From the NCBI GenBank assembly GCA_902623995.1, contig CACNWE010000012.1, positions 1 through 62,673 on the forward strand: a stretch of 62,673 nt of DNA, in the 5' to 3' direction. Position 1 is the stretch's first letter. Each line of letters begins with the position of its first letter. Position numbers and translations under genes: made by a program. Positions 1 through 9,468 of the stretch are shown one piece after another. Source of the DNA: an uncultured SAR116 cluster alpha proteobacterium (GTDB lineage Bacteria > Pseudomonadota > Alphaproteobacteria > Puniceispirillales > Marisalimonadaceae). Below the pieces are notes generated by a model that worked only from the letters and a program-made list of their open reading frames with translations, had not been told where the DNA came from and did no database searches.

Positions 1-33
1 AATTAACCTTTGTCTAAATTCTTGAAGATTCAT
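1..33 (-). CDS. cdsA: Probable N-terminus of phosphatidate cytidylyltransferase, cut by window edge
   Basis: Eleven codons (MNLQEFRQRLI) are read on the minus strand before the window ends. A start of the form MNxxEFxxR is common in CdsA, which makes CDP-diacylglycerol from phosphatidate at the inner membrane. cdsA is also the usual gene directly after uppS in proteobacteria. The call rests mainly on this gene order, because the visible part is too short for a family assignment. Only a weak Shine-Dalgarno sequence is seen. Confidence 0.4.
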   Translation of the reverse strand, partial: MNLQEFRQRLI

Positions 34-58
34 CAAGGTTGTTATGTTTTTGATAAAG

Positions 59-745
59 TTAATTATCCCCACCATATTTTCTTAATCTTTTAGAATAATC
101 TAAAATACAATTTTCTAAAATCAGTTTATTAAAATCAGGCCACATTTGCGGTATAAACATCAACTCAGTATAGGCTAAATCCCATAGAAGAAAGTTTGAC
201 AATCTCATCTCTCCTCCCGTCCTAATCAACAAATCTGGATCTGGCAAATCTTTATTTAATGTATATTTCTTAAAAACTTTTTCATTTATTTGATTAAAAT
301 TTTGATTATGAATTAAAATTTTATTGATTGCAGAAATAATATCTAACCTACCGCCGTAATTTAAAGCTAAAGTTATAACAATACCTTTATTTGGTTGAGA
401 TTTATTTTGAATAATTTCTATCTTATCTTTTATTTTCTTTTCAAATGCTGATAAATCACCAATAAACCTAACTCTAAAACTATTTTTATTAATTTTTGAA
501 ATTGTCTGGTCTAAAAATTGATTCAACAAACTCATTAAAAAAGAAATTTCTTTTTTAGATCTTTTCCAATTTTCTGTTGAGAAAACAAATAAAGTAAGAA
601 ATTTAATTTTAAAGTCTTGAACATTATTTATAACATTCCATAAATTTTCAGCACCTTTTTTATGGCCTTCGTAAGAAGGTAAGTTGTTAGCTGATGCCCA
701 ACGTCTATTACCATCCATTATAATAGCTATATGATGTAATTTCAT
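59..745 (-). CDS. uppS: Undecaprenyl diphosphate synthase (isoprenyl transferase)
   Basis: This cis-prenyltransferase extends farnesyl diphosphate with isopentenyl diphosphate to the C55 lipid carrier used for peptidoglycan and surface glycans. The 228-residue protein is close to the family length. The start 'HHIAIIMDGNRRWA' contains the catalytic Asp of the DGNRRWA motif. 'ALNYGGR' and 'DLLIRTGGEMRLSNFLLW' are the other conserved signatures of the family. It begins two bases after the frr stop, so it is probably co-transcribed with frr and pyrH. Nothing is missing from the active site as far as can be seen. Confidence 0.97.
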   Translation of the reverse strand: MKLHHIAIIMDGNRRWASANNLPSYEGHKKGAENLWNVINNVQDFKIKFLTLFVFSTENWKRSKKEISFLMSLLNQFLDQTISKINKNSFRVRFIGDLSAFEKKIKDKIEIIQNKSQPNKGIVITLALNYGGRLDIISAINKILIHNQNFNQINEKVFKKYTLNKDLPDPDLLIRTGGEMRLSNFLLWDLAYTELMFIPQMWPDFNKLILENCILDYSKRLRKYGGDN

Positions 746-747
746 AA

Positions 748-1305
748 TTAATTGTCTAATATTTCTTTTTCTTTATTTGAAAAGACTTCATCAATATTAT
801 TAATAATTTCATCTGTGATTTGTTGAATTAATAGTTCATCTTGATGTTTTTGATCTTCACTAATGTCACCATTTTTTTGAAGCTTTCTTACGATTTCAAC
901 ATAATCTCTTCTGATGTTTCTTACAGCTACTTTGGAGTTTTCAGCATATTTTGCTGCAACTTTAGTAATTTCTATTCTTCTTTCTTCAGATAGAGGAGGA
1001 ATATTAATTCTAATTACATTACCTTCTACCATTGGATTAAGACCTAATGGGCTTTCTCTTATACTTTTTTCTGTTGCAGCTACTACCGAACTATCCCATA
1101 CATTCACTAACAATAATCTAGGTTCTGGAACGCTTACAGTACTTACTTGATTTATTGGCATTGAACTTCCATATGCATTTACATTTATTTGGTCTAACAT
1201 CGAAGAGGATGCTCTTCCAATTCTTAGCCCACTTAAATCTTTTTTCAGTGAATTTATAGCTTTTTCCATTCTAGCTTTTATCTCATTAGATTTTAGTTCA
1301 ACCAT
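748..1305 (-). CDS. frr: Ribosome recycling factor
   Basis: RRF splits the post-termination ribosome together with EF-G. The protein has 185 residues, the standard length. It starts with a helical segment ('KARMEKAINSLKKDLSGLR'), followed by 'GRASSSMLDQINVNAYGS' and 'INIPPLSEERR', all hallmarks of the family. It lies between pyrH (11 bases upstream) and uppS (2 bases downstream) in the classic rpsB-tsf-pyrH-frr-uppS order. Confidence 0.98.
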   Translation of the reverse strand: MVELKSNEIKARMEKAINSLKKDLSGLRIGRASSSMLDQINVNAYGSSMPINQVSTVSVPEPRLLLVNVWDSSVVAATEKSIRESPLGLNPMVEGNVIRINIPPLSEERRIEITKVAAKYAENSKVAVRNIRRDYVEIVRKLQKNGDISEDQKHQDELLIQQITDEIINNIDEVFSNKEKEILDN

Positions 1306-1316
1306 AAAAACTCTCC

Positions 1317-2033
1317 CTAATCAGAAATTATAGTGAAAGAACCTTCACCTTTTAAAACTTTTGTAAGGTTTTTATTTTTGTTTATAGAACAAACCACAAT
1401 TGGTATTTTGTTTTCTCTAGCTAACGATATAGCTGAGGCATCCATAACTTTAAGATCTTTACTTAAGACATCAAGATAATTAAGGTTTTTAAACTTAACA
1501 GCGTTTTTATCTTTTTTAGGATCAGCAGAGTAAACACCATCTACAAGAGTTGCTTTAATAATTGCGTCGCAATTCATTTCAGATGCCCTCAGAGCGGCTG
1601 CTGTGTCTGTTGTAAAATATGGGTTGCCTGTTCCAGCTGCAAAAATTACCACTCTACCTTTTTCCATATGCCTCTTTGCTCTTCTTCTAATATATTGCTC
1701 ACAAACTGCAGAGATTGGCAGGGCTGATTGGACTCTTGTTTGAATTCCTATTTGTTCTAAAGCATTTTGAATAGCTAGGCTATTCATAACAGTAGCTAGC
1801 ATTCCCATGTAATCACCAGTAGTTCTGTCCATACCGTTTTGAGTATTTGAGATACCTCTATAAATATTACCACCACCTACTACTATACATAACTGAACAC
1901 CTATTTTAACAACTTCATGGATTTGATTTGCAAATGACTTTACAACCGAAGAATTTATACCAAAACTATCTTGGCCCATAAGAGACTCACCAGATATTTT
2001 GAGAAGAATTTTTTTCCAATTAAAATTATTCAA
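1317..2033 (-). CDS. pyrH: Uridylate kinase
   Basis: UMP kinase of the amino-acid-kinase fold phosphorylates UMP to UDP in pyrimidine synthesis. The 238-residue sequence has the N-terminal '[11 protein letters not shown]' phosphate-binding loop, '[10 protein letters not shown]' and '[17 protein letters not shown]', which are diagnostic for bacterial PyrH. It follows tsf by about 25 bases and precedes frr by 11, so it belongs to the translation-factor operon. UTP feedback and GTP activation are known for the family and cannot be read from the sequence. Confidence 0.98.
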   Translation of the reverse strand: MNNFNWKKILLKISGESLMGQDSFGINSSVVKSFANQIHEVVKIGVQLCIVVGGGNIYRGISNTQNGMDRTTGDYMGMLATVMNSLAIQNALEQIGIQTRVQSALPISAVCEQYIRRRAKRHMEKGRVVIFAAGTGNPYFTTDTAAALRASEMNCDAIIKATLVDGVYSADPKKDKNAVKFKNLNYLDVLSKDLKVMDASAISLARENKIPIVVCSINKNKNLTKVLKGEGSFTIISD

Positions 2034-2058
2034 AACTATTCCTGAAATTTTATTTTAA

Positions 2059-2985
2059 TCACTTTATGCCAGCTGTTGCAGCAACTTCAGCTGCAAAATC
2101 ATTTTCAGCCACTTCTATACCTTCACCTAATTTTAATATTTTGAAATCCTTAATTTTAACTGCAGTTCCAAGATCATTAGATAATTTATTTATGACATCT
2201 TTGATTTTAGTTTCACCGTCAATTACTGACACTTGTTCATTTAAAACAACTTCTTGAAAAAATTTTTGTAATCTCCCTTGGACCATTTTTTCTGCAATTT
2301 CTTTAGGCTTTCCAGTTGACATTGCTTGATCAACTAAAACTTCTCTTTCTCTTTTTACTAAATCGCTATCTAGGTCATTAATATTTAGAGCTTTAGGAGA
2401 GCTAGCAGCAATATGCATAGCAATTTGTTTGCCTACATCTAATAATTGACTTTGTTTAGCTTGAGACTCAATGGCAACAATGACTCCTAACTTTCCAAGA
2501 TCCTCTGTAATTTTATTATGAATATATGAAACTATAACTCCTTCAGAAACCTCAAGGTATTCTACTCTCCTAATATTCATATTTTCACCGATTGTAGCAA
2601 TGTTATTGCTAAGCTCTTGATCTACAGACCTATCTGCGTCAGGAAAAGGTAAGTTTTTTAAAGTATCAATATCTGATTTATGCGTAAGAACTAGATCACT
2701 GCATTTTTTTACAAAATTTTGGAATAATTCGTTTCTTGCCACAAAGTCTGTTTCAGAGTTAATCTCTACCATTGCGCCTTGAACATCATTTATACTTATA
2801 CCTATTAAACCTTCGGCAGCAACTCTGCTCGATTTTTTTGCAACAGCAGACAATCCTTGCTTTCTAAGCCAATCGATTGCATCTTCCATATTTCCATTGG
2901 TTTCAACTAAAGCTTTTTTACAGTCCATCATGCCTGCACCACTTTTTTCTCTTAATTCTTTAACCATTGATGCAGACAAAGTCAT
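2059..2985 (-). CDS. tsf: Elongation factor Ts
   Basis: EF-Ts is the nucleotide exchange factor of EF-Tu. The 308 residues begin with a UBA-like domain ('VKELREKSGAGMMDCKKAL'). The EF-Tu contact motif 'NSETDFVARNELF' follows, then two core subdomains. The length is normal for alphaproteobacteria. A 70-base AT-rich gap separates it from rpsB upstream; a shared transcript with rpsB is the usual arrangement. Confidence 0.98.
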   Translation of the reverse strand: MTLSASMVKELREKSGAGMMDCKKALVETNGNMEDAIDWLRKQGLSAVAKKSSRVAAEGLIGISINDVQGAMVEINSETDFVARNELFQNFVKKCSDLVLTHKSDIDTLKNLPFPDADRSVDQELSNNIATIGENMNIRRVEYLEVSEGVIVSYIHNKITEDLGKLGVIVAIESQAKQSQLLDVGKQIAMHIAASSPKALNINDLDSDLVKREREVLVDQAMSTGKPKEIAEKMVQGRLQKFFQEVVLNEQVSVIDGETKIKDVINKLSNDLGTAVKIKDFKILKLGEGIEVAENDFAAEVAATAGIK

Positions 2986-3055
2986 TATTTTTCCTTTCTA
3001 ATCTTTTTATAGTCACAATTGAAATAACATAGGTAAATAAAATTATTTAAACATT

Positions 3056-3928
3056 TTATATAGAGTTATCTTCATTCATAACTTCTTCGGTAGAAGTACT
3101 TACATCAGTATCTTCTTTATTTTTATTATTTTCATTTATAACAGTTTCATTTACAGTATCTTCAGTTGGAACGTCATCTATTAATTTTTTTTCTGCTAAA
3201 TCTTGTGATTCACCAATGTCAACTCCACTTTCCTCTAGATTACTTTCTAATCCCTTCAAAACTGACGCTGCAATTAAGTCACAGTATAAAGAGATTGCTC
3301 TTAATGCATCGTCGTTTCCTGGAATAGGATAATCTACACCAGATGGATTGGTATTGGTATCACATATGGCAATCACTGGGATATTCAAATTATTGGCTTC
3401 TAAAACTGCAATTGACTCTTTGTTAGTATCAATTATAAATAAAGCATCTGGAATACCATTCATGTTTTTTATACCACCAAGGGTTAAGTCTAGCTTTTCC
3501 TTTTGCCTTTCTATATTGAGTCTTTCTTTCTTGGTTAAACTATTGATTTCCCCAGATGAAATTCTTTCTTCTAAATCATTAAGTTTTTTTATAGATTTAG
3601 AAACAGTCTCCCAATTGGTAAGCATACCACCTAACCATCTATGATTAACATAGTATTGTCCACAGTTAGTTGCTGCATTTGCAATCAAATCAGAGGCAGA
3701 ACGTTTTGTGCCTACAAATAAGAATTTTCCTCCATTTCTAGCAATATTTTGGACAGCTTCCAATGCTTCTTGCAACATTGGTACTGTTCTCTCTAAATTA
3801 ATTATATGAATATTGTTTCTTTTTCCAAATATATATGGTGCCATTTTAGGATTCCATCTTCTAGTATGGTGACCAAAATGGACCCCAGCTTCTAATAATT
3901 GACGCATTGTAAATGTAGGTAGTGTCAT
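3056..3928 (-). CDS. rpsB: 30S ribosomal protein S2 with acidic C-terminal tail
   Basis: S2 is a small-subunit protein. '[20 protein letters not shown]' at the N-terminus, '[12 protein letters not shown]' and '[15 protein letters not shown]' are typical. The conserved S2 body ends near residue 235. The remaining ~55 residues are a low-complexity, Glu/Asp/Asn-rich tail of the kind seen in several alphaproteobacterial S2 proteins. The ATG at 3928 is preceded by an AGGA-like ribosome site and by a structured leader (see 3930-4005), which suggests autoregulation by S2. Confidence 0.97.
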   Translation of the reverse strand: MTLPTFTMRQLLEAGVHFGHHTRRWNPKMAPYIFGKRNNIHIINLERTVPMLQEALEAVQNIARNGGKFLFVGTKRSASDLIANAATNCGQYYVNHRWLGGMLTNWETVSKSIKKLNDLEERISSGEINSLTKKERLNIERQKEKLDLTLGGIKNMNGIPDALFIIDTNKESIAVLEANNLNIPVIAICDTNTNPSGVDYPIPGNDDALRAISLYCDLIAASVLKGLESNLEESGVDIGESQDLAEKKLIDDVPTEDTVNETVINENNKNKEDTDVSTSTEEVMNEDNSI

Positions 3929-3929
3929 A

Positions 3930-4005
3930 ATTAGTCCTTTTACCGGTTAATGTTAAAGTAATGTTTACGAACACCGGATGGTTATAAAACCAAACATTAC
4001 ACAAG
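3930..4005 (-). promoter_or_regulatory. Candidate structured leader of rpsB
   Basis: Immediately upstream of rpsB a perfect 9-base inverted repeat (GTAATGTTT at 3958-3966, AAACATTAC at 3992-4000) encloses a loop with a smaller GGTT/AACC helix (3980-3991) and a CCGG that could pair with the CCGG at 3942-3945. A stem this close to an S2 start codon resembles ribosomal-protein autoregulatory leaders. The repeat is seen directly; the function is inferred. Confidence 0.45.
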
Positions 4006-4063
4006 ATTTTTATCTATTAGATCACTTTTATTAATTTTGCAAGTTTTTAAATTTAATACAAAA

Positions 4064-7000
4064 TCATGAAAATCTGATGTGATCAATTCCACTTATTTTT
4101 GACAGATCATTAATAAATTTAGATGATAATTTTATATTTGCTTTAATTTTAATTTCAACATTACATTCTTTATTTGAAATATTTATTAATACATCAGAAT
4201 GCCCAACTTCTAAAAAACCTAACAGTGGTACAAGTTTTTCAATATATTTATTACTATTTATAAATAAAGTAATATTATATTTGTTATTTGAGATATAATC
4301 ATTCAATAAATAAATTCTTTTTGCAACAATTCTAAAAGGTTGATTGTTTTCATTTTTAATTTCAGCATCAATCAAAATAAGATTTTTTTCTATCAAATAA
4401 TCTTCATATTTAAATAAAACATCTGAATATATATATATATCCAATGAACCACTTAAATCATTTAACTGAATAGATACCCACCTACCCCTGGGAGATTGTC
4501 TTTTGTGAATTTTAAAAATTAGACCACATAACTTAATATTCTCTCTAATATATTTTTTAGGTTCATTAAGTAAATCTATACTTTTCATAACATTGATTTT
4601 TGATAAGATATTCGAATAACTATCCAATGGATGAGCCGACAAATATAATCCAAGGGATGAAAATTCATTATTTATATTTTCTTGAAAACTCCACTCTGTA
4701 GCATCTTGAAGTTTAATAAGTAAATTATTAGCTTCATTATCATTGAAAAGATTTGATTGATTGGCATTTTTTTCTTTGTCTATTGAATGCATATAATTCA
4801 ACATCAAATCAATGGATTTAAATATTTTATTTCTATTTGTCTCAATCTCATCAAAAGCTCCAGATTTTATTAGACTTTCTAATGATTTTTTTGTTACAAA
4901 ACCGTAAGGTATCCTGTTTAAAAAATCGTCAATATTTTTGAATTTACCATCTTTGTCTCTGATTTTAACAATTTTTTTAATAGCATCAGTTCCAACATTT
5001 TTTATGGAAGATAATGAGTATCTTATTCCAAATTTACCTGAAGAGATTTCTTCAATAATAAATTCATAACTACTTTTATTGATACATGGTTGTAGTATTC
5101 TTAAACCTAATTTTTTTGCATCTTCTACAAATAAAAATAATTTATCAGTATTGTTATTTTCTATAGTCATCATAGATACAAAAAACTCATGTATATAATT
5201 TGTTTTTATCCAAGCAGTTTGATAGGCGATTAAGGCATAAGCAGCAGCGTGTGATTTGTTAAAGCCATACCCAGCGAAAGCAGCGATTTGATCAAAAATT
5301 TCAATTGCTTTTTCATTACTAATTTCTCTTTTTTTTGCACCATCTAAAAAAGATTTTTTTTGCTCAGACATCTCATCTTTATCTTTTTTACTCATTGCTC
5401 TTCTTAAAATATCTGCCTTACCTAGTGAGAAACCTGCCAATATTTGTGCAGCTCTTAACACTTGTTCTTGATAAATAAATATGCCATAAGTTTCTTCTAA
5501 AATAGTCTCTAGGCTAGAGTGCATATAAACTATATTTTCTTTTCCATGTTTCCTGTTTATATAACTTGGGATATTTTCCATTGGACCTGGTCTATATAAA
5601 GAAACAACAGCTATAATATCCTCAAATCTGTCAGGTTTTAAGCCAACTAAAACATCTTTCATGCCAGCAGATTCTAACTGAAAAATACCTGTGGTAGAAC
5701 CAGTTGATAACATTTCATATGTTTTTTTGTCATTTAATAAAATTTTACTAAGATCAAAATTTTTATCTTTAAGTTTTATTAGGGCCTCGGCTTTTGAGAG
5801 AACAGTCAAGGTTTTCAAGCCAAGAAAATCAAATTTAACAAGCCCTGCTTTTTCAACATATTTCATATTAAATTGAGTGGCTGGAATTTCATCTTCATTA
5901 AACTTATATAATGGAAGTAATTCATGCAGTGGTTTATCTCCAATTACCAAACCGGCTGCATGTGTTGAAACATGCCTATTTAATCCTTCAATATTAATAG
6001 CAGTTTCAATTAAAGAGCGCACCTGTTCATTTTCAGACATTTCATTCTTAAGAACATCATTAGTGTCTATAGCTTCCTGAATGGAAATTGATTTAGATGG
6101 TATAAAAGGAATTAATTTTGCAATTTTATCTACTTGGCTATAAGGCATTTCCAATACTCTACCAACATCTCGAATAGCAGCTTTTGCCTGTAAACTTCCA
6201 AAAGTAATTATTTGAGCAACTTTATCCTTGCCATATCTATTTCTAACATAATCAATTACCTCCTCTCTCCTGTCCTGACAAAAATCTATATCAAAATCAG
6301 GCATCGAAATACGCTCTGGATTCAGAAAACGTTCAAACAATAAGCCCCATCTAATTGGATCAAGATCTGTAATACTCAATGACCATGCAACTATTGACCC
6401 AGCTCCAGATCCACGACCTGGACCAACTGGTATTTTGTTTTCTTTTGACCATTTTATAAAGTCATATACAATTAAAAAATAACCTGCAAAACCCATCTCA
6501 CTAATTATTTTAAGTTCATTTTTAAGACGAATTTTATAATTGTTTCTCTCATTATCAGAAAACTTAGTTGTTGATATAGCGAACCTTTTAAACAAACCTT
6601 TAAATGATATTTTTGAAAGATAATCTGCTTCAGAAATATTTTCCAAACCAGGATATTTTGGTAAAATTGACTTTCTTGTTTTTACAAAAAAGGAACATCT
6701 TTTTGCTATTATTACAGTATTTTCAATAGCTTCTGGAATATCTTGAAATAAACTAATCATTTTTTTAGGGTGTTTAAGATAATGTTCTTTAGTCAGAATT
6801 CTTCTTTTATCAGACGAAATCGTTAAACCCTTATCTATACATGTTAATACTTGATGAGATTCAAATTTTTTTTGATTTTGAAAAAAACAATCATTTGTTG
6901 CTACTAAAGGAAGATCGTACTGGGAAGCAAGAACTATCAGATTTTTCTCAGCAACCAACTGGCTTTTAATACCATGTCTTTGAAGTTCAATATACATATT

Positions 7001-7489
7001 TTCATTAAAAATATTTTTCAAATATTTTATTCTCTCGTTAACTAATTTTATATTATTTAAAGAAGCAGGTTTTCCCAAAAAACCATTTTCTACACCACCA
7101 GTTAGTATTAAAAGACCATCTTTGTACTTTTCTAATTCAATTCCATTAATGAACTTTTCTTGATTTTCATTGCTCGAAAAAAAATTAGTTAACAATAATA
7201 AATTTTTATAACCTATTTCATTTTTAGCTAATAAAACAACTTCTCCAATATCTTTATCATCTTTTCCGTTTTGACTAATATTTATTTGAATTCCAATTAT
7301 TGGCTGGATACCAGAAGAGATCATTTTTAGAGAAAATTCTAAAGCACCAAAAAGATTGTTGGTATCAGTGATTGCAATTGCTGGCTGATTATTTTCAATA
7401 CAAAATTTTGATAAATCTTCAAAAGATAACATTCCTTCAGCGAGAGAAAAATTCGAGTGCAATCTCAAATGGATAAATAAATTTTTCAT
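4064..7489 (-). CDS. dnaE: DNA polymerase III subunit alpha
   Basis: This is the catalytic replicative C-family polymerase, 1141 residues, full length for DnaE1. Order: PHP domain (residues ~5-220, 'LRLHSNFSLAEGM'), polymerase palm with 'GPGRGSGAGSIVAW' and the catalytic 'PDFDIDFCQDRR' aspartates, then fingers with 'FAGYGFNKSHAAAYALIAYQ'. The helix-hairpin-helix region ('GIRYSLSSIKNVG') and the OB domain ('RGRWVSIQLNDLSG') follow. It lies between lolD and rpsB, all on the minus strand. Confidence 0.98.
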   Translation of the reverse strand: MKNLFIHLRLHSNFSLAEGMLSFEDLSKFCIENNQPAIAITDTNNLFGALEFSLKMISSGIQPIIGIQINISQNGKDDKDIGEVVLLAKNEIGYKNLLLLTNFFSSNENQEKFINGIELEKYKDGLLILTGGVENGFLGKPASLNNIKLVNERIKYLKNIFNENMYIELQRHGIKSQLVAEKNLIVLASQYDLPLVATNDCFFQNQKKFESHQVLTCIDKGLTISSDKRRILTKEHYLKHPKKMISLFQDIPEAIENTVIIAKRCSFFVKTRKSILPKYPGLENISEADYLSKISFKGLFKRFAISTTKFSDNERNNYKIRLKNELKIISEMGFAGYFLIVYDFIKWSKENKIPVGPGRGSGAGSIVAWSLSITDLDPIRWGLLFERFLNPERISMPDFDIDFCQDRREEVIDYVRNRYGKDKVAQIITFGSLQAKAAIRDVGRVLEMPYSQVDKIAKLIPFIPSKSISIQEAIDTNDVLKNEMSENEQVRSLIETAINIEGLNRHVSTHAAGLVIGDKPLHELLPLYKFNEDEIPATQFNMKYVEKAGLVKFDFLGLKTLTVLSKAEALIKLKDKNFDLSKILLNDKKTYEMLSTGSTTGIFQLESAGMKDVLVGLKPDRFEDIIAVVSLYRPGPMENIPSYINRKHGKENIVYMHSSLETILEETYGIFIYQEQVLRAAQILAGFSLGKADILRRAMSKKDKDEMSEQKKSFLDGAKKREISNEKAIEIFDQIAAFAGYGFNKSHAAAYALIAYQTAWIKTNYIHEFFVSMMTIENNNTDKLFLFVEDAKKLGLRILQPCINKSSYEFIIEEISSGKFGIRYSLSSIKNVGTDAIKKIVKIRDKDGKFKNIDDFLNRIPYGFVTKKSLESLIKSGAFDEIETNRNKIFKSIDLMLNYMHSIDKEKNANQSNLFNDNEANNLLIKLQDATEWSFQENINNEFSSLGLYLSAHPLDSYSNILSKINVMKSIDLLNEPKKYIRENIKLCGLIFKIHKRQSPRGRWVSIQLNDLSGSLDIYIYSDVLFKYEDYLIEKNLILIDAEIKNENNQPFRIVAKRIYLLNDYISNNKYNITLFINSNKYIEKLVPLLGFLEVGHSDVLINISNKECNVEIKIKANIKLSSKFINDLSKISGIDHIRFS

Positions 7490-7511
7490 TAATTAAAATT
7501 TAATTTTGAAA

Positions 7512-8207
7512 TTATTCATTACAAATAGAACCATTTTTTAAAACTATTTTTCTATCCATTAATTTAGCTAAATCATTATTGTGGGTAGCAAAAATACAAC
7601 TGATATCTAATGACTTAACTAATTTGTATAAAATTTCAAAAACGTTTCTAGCACTAATAGCATCTAAATTTCCTGTAGGTTCGTCAGCTAATATTAAATT
7701 AGGCGAATTAGACAATGCTCTTGCAATAGCAACTCTTTGAGCTTCTCCACCAGATAACTTTGCAGGCCTGAATTCAAGTCTGTTTTTTAAGCCAAGGATC
7801 GATAGTAATTCTTTAGCTTTTTTTTCTGCTTCAATTTTAGATTTTCCCATAATTAATTGTGGTAACATAACATTCTCAATAGCAGAAAATTCTTGAAAAA
7901 GACGATGTGACTGAAAAATAAATCCAATTTCAGCTCCTCTTATGAATGTTTTGCTATCTTCACTTAATTTTGTACAATTATGTCCACTTAAATTAATTGA
8001 TCCAAATGTTGGTTTTTCAAGTAAACCTGCAATATTTAATAAAGTTGATTTTCCAGTTCCACTTGGTCCAATTAATGAAACCATTTCACCTCTCAAAACC
8101 CTAATATTTATATTATTTAAAACTCTAAACTTTTGTGATTCTTGATTATAAATATGAGAAATGTTTGATAAAATTAATAAATTTTTATTGTTTAAGATTC
8201 TACTCAT
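7512..8207 (-). CDS. lolD: Lipoprotein-releasing ABC transporter ATPase LolD
   Basis: This ATPase powers release of outer-membrane lipoproteins from the inner membrane. The 231 residues carry Walker A 'GPSGTGKST', signature 'LSGGEAQRVAIARAL' and Walker B 'LILADEPTGNLD', with 'IFATHNNDLA' as the H-loop. The N-terminal 'SGHNCTKLSEDSKTFIRG' region matches LolD-type MacB-family ATPases. Its start overlaps the end of the permease gene by 8 bases, which implies translational coupling. Confidence 0.95.
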   Translation of the reverse strand: MSRILNNKNLLILSNISHIYNQESQKFRVLNNINIRVLRGEMVSLIGPSGTGKSTLLNIAGLLEKPTFGSINLSGHNCTKLSEDSKTFIRGAEIGFIFQSHRLFQEFSAIENVMLPQLIMGKSKIEAEKKAKELLSILGLKNRLEFRPAKLSGGEAQRVAIARALSNSPNLILADEPTGNLDAISARNVFEILYKLVKSLDISCIFATHNNDLAKLMDRKIVLKNGSICNE

Positions 8208-9468
8208 ATCGCAAAGCCTCAGCTGGAGATATTTTGGATGCTTTCCAAGCTGGGAATATACTAGCTAGTAAAGTTAGGGAAATAGATAACCCCATAACCA
8301 TCAAAACTTCATTAAAATTTATATTTGAAGGTAATGTAGATAAAAAATAAATCTGAGGAGAAAATAATTCTTGTCCAAAAAGAGTTGATATAAAATTTCT
8401 TATTGTTTCAATATTTATAGACACAACAATGCCTAAAATTGCTCCTATAATTGTTCCTACAATGCCAATTACTGAACCTGTTAACATAAAAATTCTTATT
8501 ATTAAAATTTTAGAAGCACCCATTGTTCTCATAAGAGCAATATCAGATTTTTTTGTTTGAACTAGCATTATCATAGAAGAAATGATGTTAAAAGTAGCCA
8601 CAAGGATTATTAATGTCAAAATTACAAACATTACGTTTTTTTCTACATCAAGTGCATTCATAAAAGATGAATTTCTTTTTTTCCAATCAATTATTGTCAA
8701 ATTTTCATCTAATTTAGAATTTAAATCTAAATAAACATTTTGAGTTGTCTTTGGATTATGCAAAAAAATTTCAATACCATGAGCAATTTGTTTTGTTGAT
8801 AAAAATTTTTCAGCTTTTTCCCATGGTATAAAAATAAAGTTATTGTCATATTCATACATACCAATATCAAAAAACCCACCAACCATAAAATTTTGCTTAA
8901 TTGGCAATACACCGATGGCAGTCTCCATAACATTTGGAGAAATAAGCGATATATAATCACCTACTCTTAAATTTAATCTTTGCGCAAGCCTGTATCCTAA
9001 TATTATATTTTGTTTTATTTTAAAATTTTCAATTGTACTGTTGTCAAGAGACTTCCATAGTAATTTTTTTGCGGGCAAATCTGACCATTTTGTACCTCTA
9101 ATAATAATTCCTGAGACAGAATTCTTAGTTTTGGCTAAAGCTTGTCCTTCCAGATATGGTGTAACAGCAATAACATTTTGTGTATCTGAAATTTTATTAA
9201 CTATTTTATGATAATTTTCTATAGATAATCCATTTTTTTTATAAACTATTAAATGTCCATTAATTCCTAATATTCTATCAACTAATTCTGTTCGAAAACC
9301 ATTCATCACAGACATTACTACAATTAAAGTAGCTACACCTATAATAATGCCAACAAGAGAAAACCAAGCTGAAACTGAAATAAAACCCTCAACTCGCCTA
9401 GATTTAATATACCTTATGGCTATAGTTCTTTCAGTTTCATTAAAAATAAAATTTCTCATGTGCTTCAT
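8200..9468 (-). CDS. Lipoprotein-releasing ABC transporter permease (LolC/LolE type)
   Basis: The 422-residue inner-membrane protein has one N-terminal membrane segment (after 'RYIKSRRVEGFISVSAWFSL'), a large periplasmic domain (~residues 50-270) and three C-terminal segments with the FtsX/MacB_PCD region. It ends with 'FPAWKASKISPAEALRYE', the standard LolC/E terminus. Only one such permease gene is present, as usual in alphaproteobacteria where a homodimer replaces LolCE. It abuts proS upstream and overlaps lolD. Confidence 0.93.
   Translation of the reverse strand: MKHMRNFIFNETERTIAIRYIKSRRVEGFISVSAWFSLVGIIIGVATLIVVMSVMNGFRTELVDRILGINGHLIVYKKNGLSIENYHKIVNKISDTQNVIAVTPYLEGQALAKTKNSVSGIIIRGTKWSDLPAKKLLWKSLDNSTIENFKIKQNIILGYRLAQRLNLRVGDYISLISPNVMETAIGVLPIKQNFMVGGFFDIGMYEYDNNFIFIPWEKAEKFLSTKQIAHGIEIFLHNPKTTQNVYLDLNSKLDENLTIIDWKKRNSSFMNALDVEKNVMFVILTLIILVATFNIISSMIMLVQTKKSDIALMRTMGASKILIIRIFMLTGSVIGIVGTIIGAILGIVVSINIETIRNFISTLFGQELFSPQIYFLSTLPSNINFNEVLMVMGLSISLTLLASIFPAWKASKISPAEALRYE

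Noticed and set aside
8135..8350. Plus-strand open frame across the lolD/permease junction
   Set aside because: Antisense to two overlapping conserved genes and without a ribosome site.
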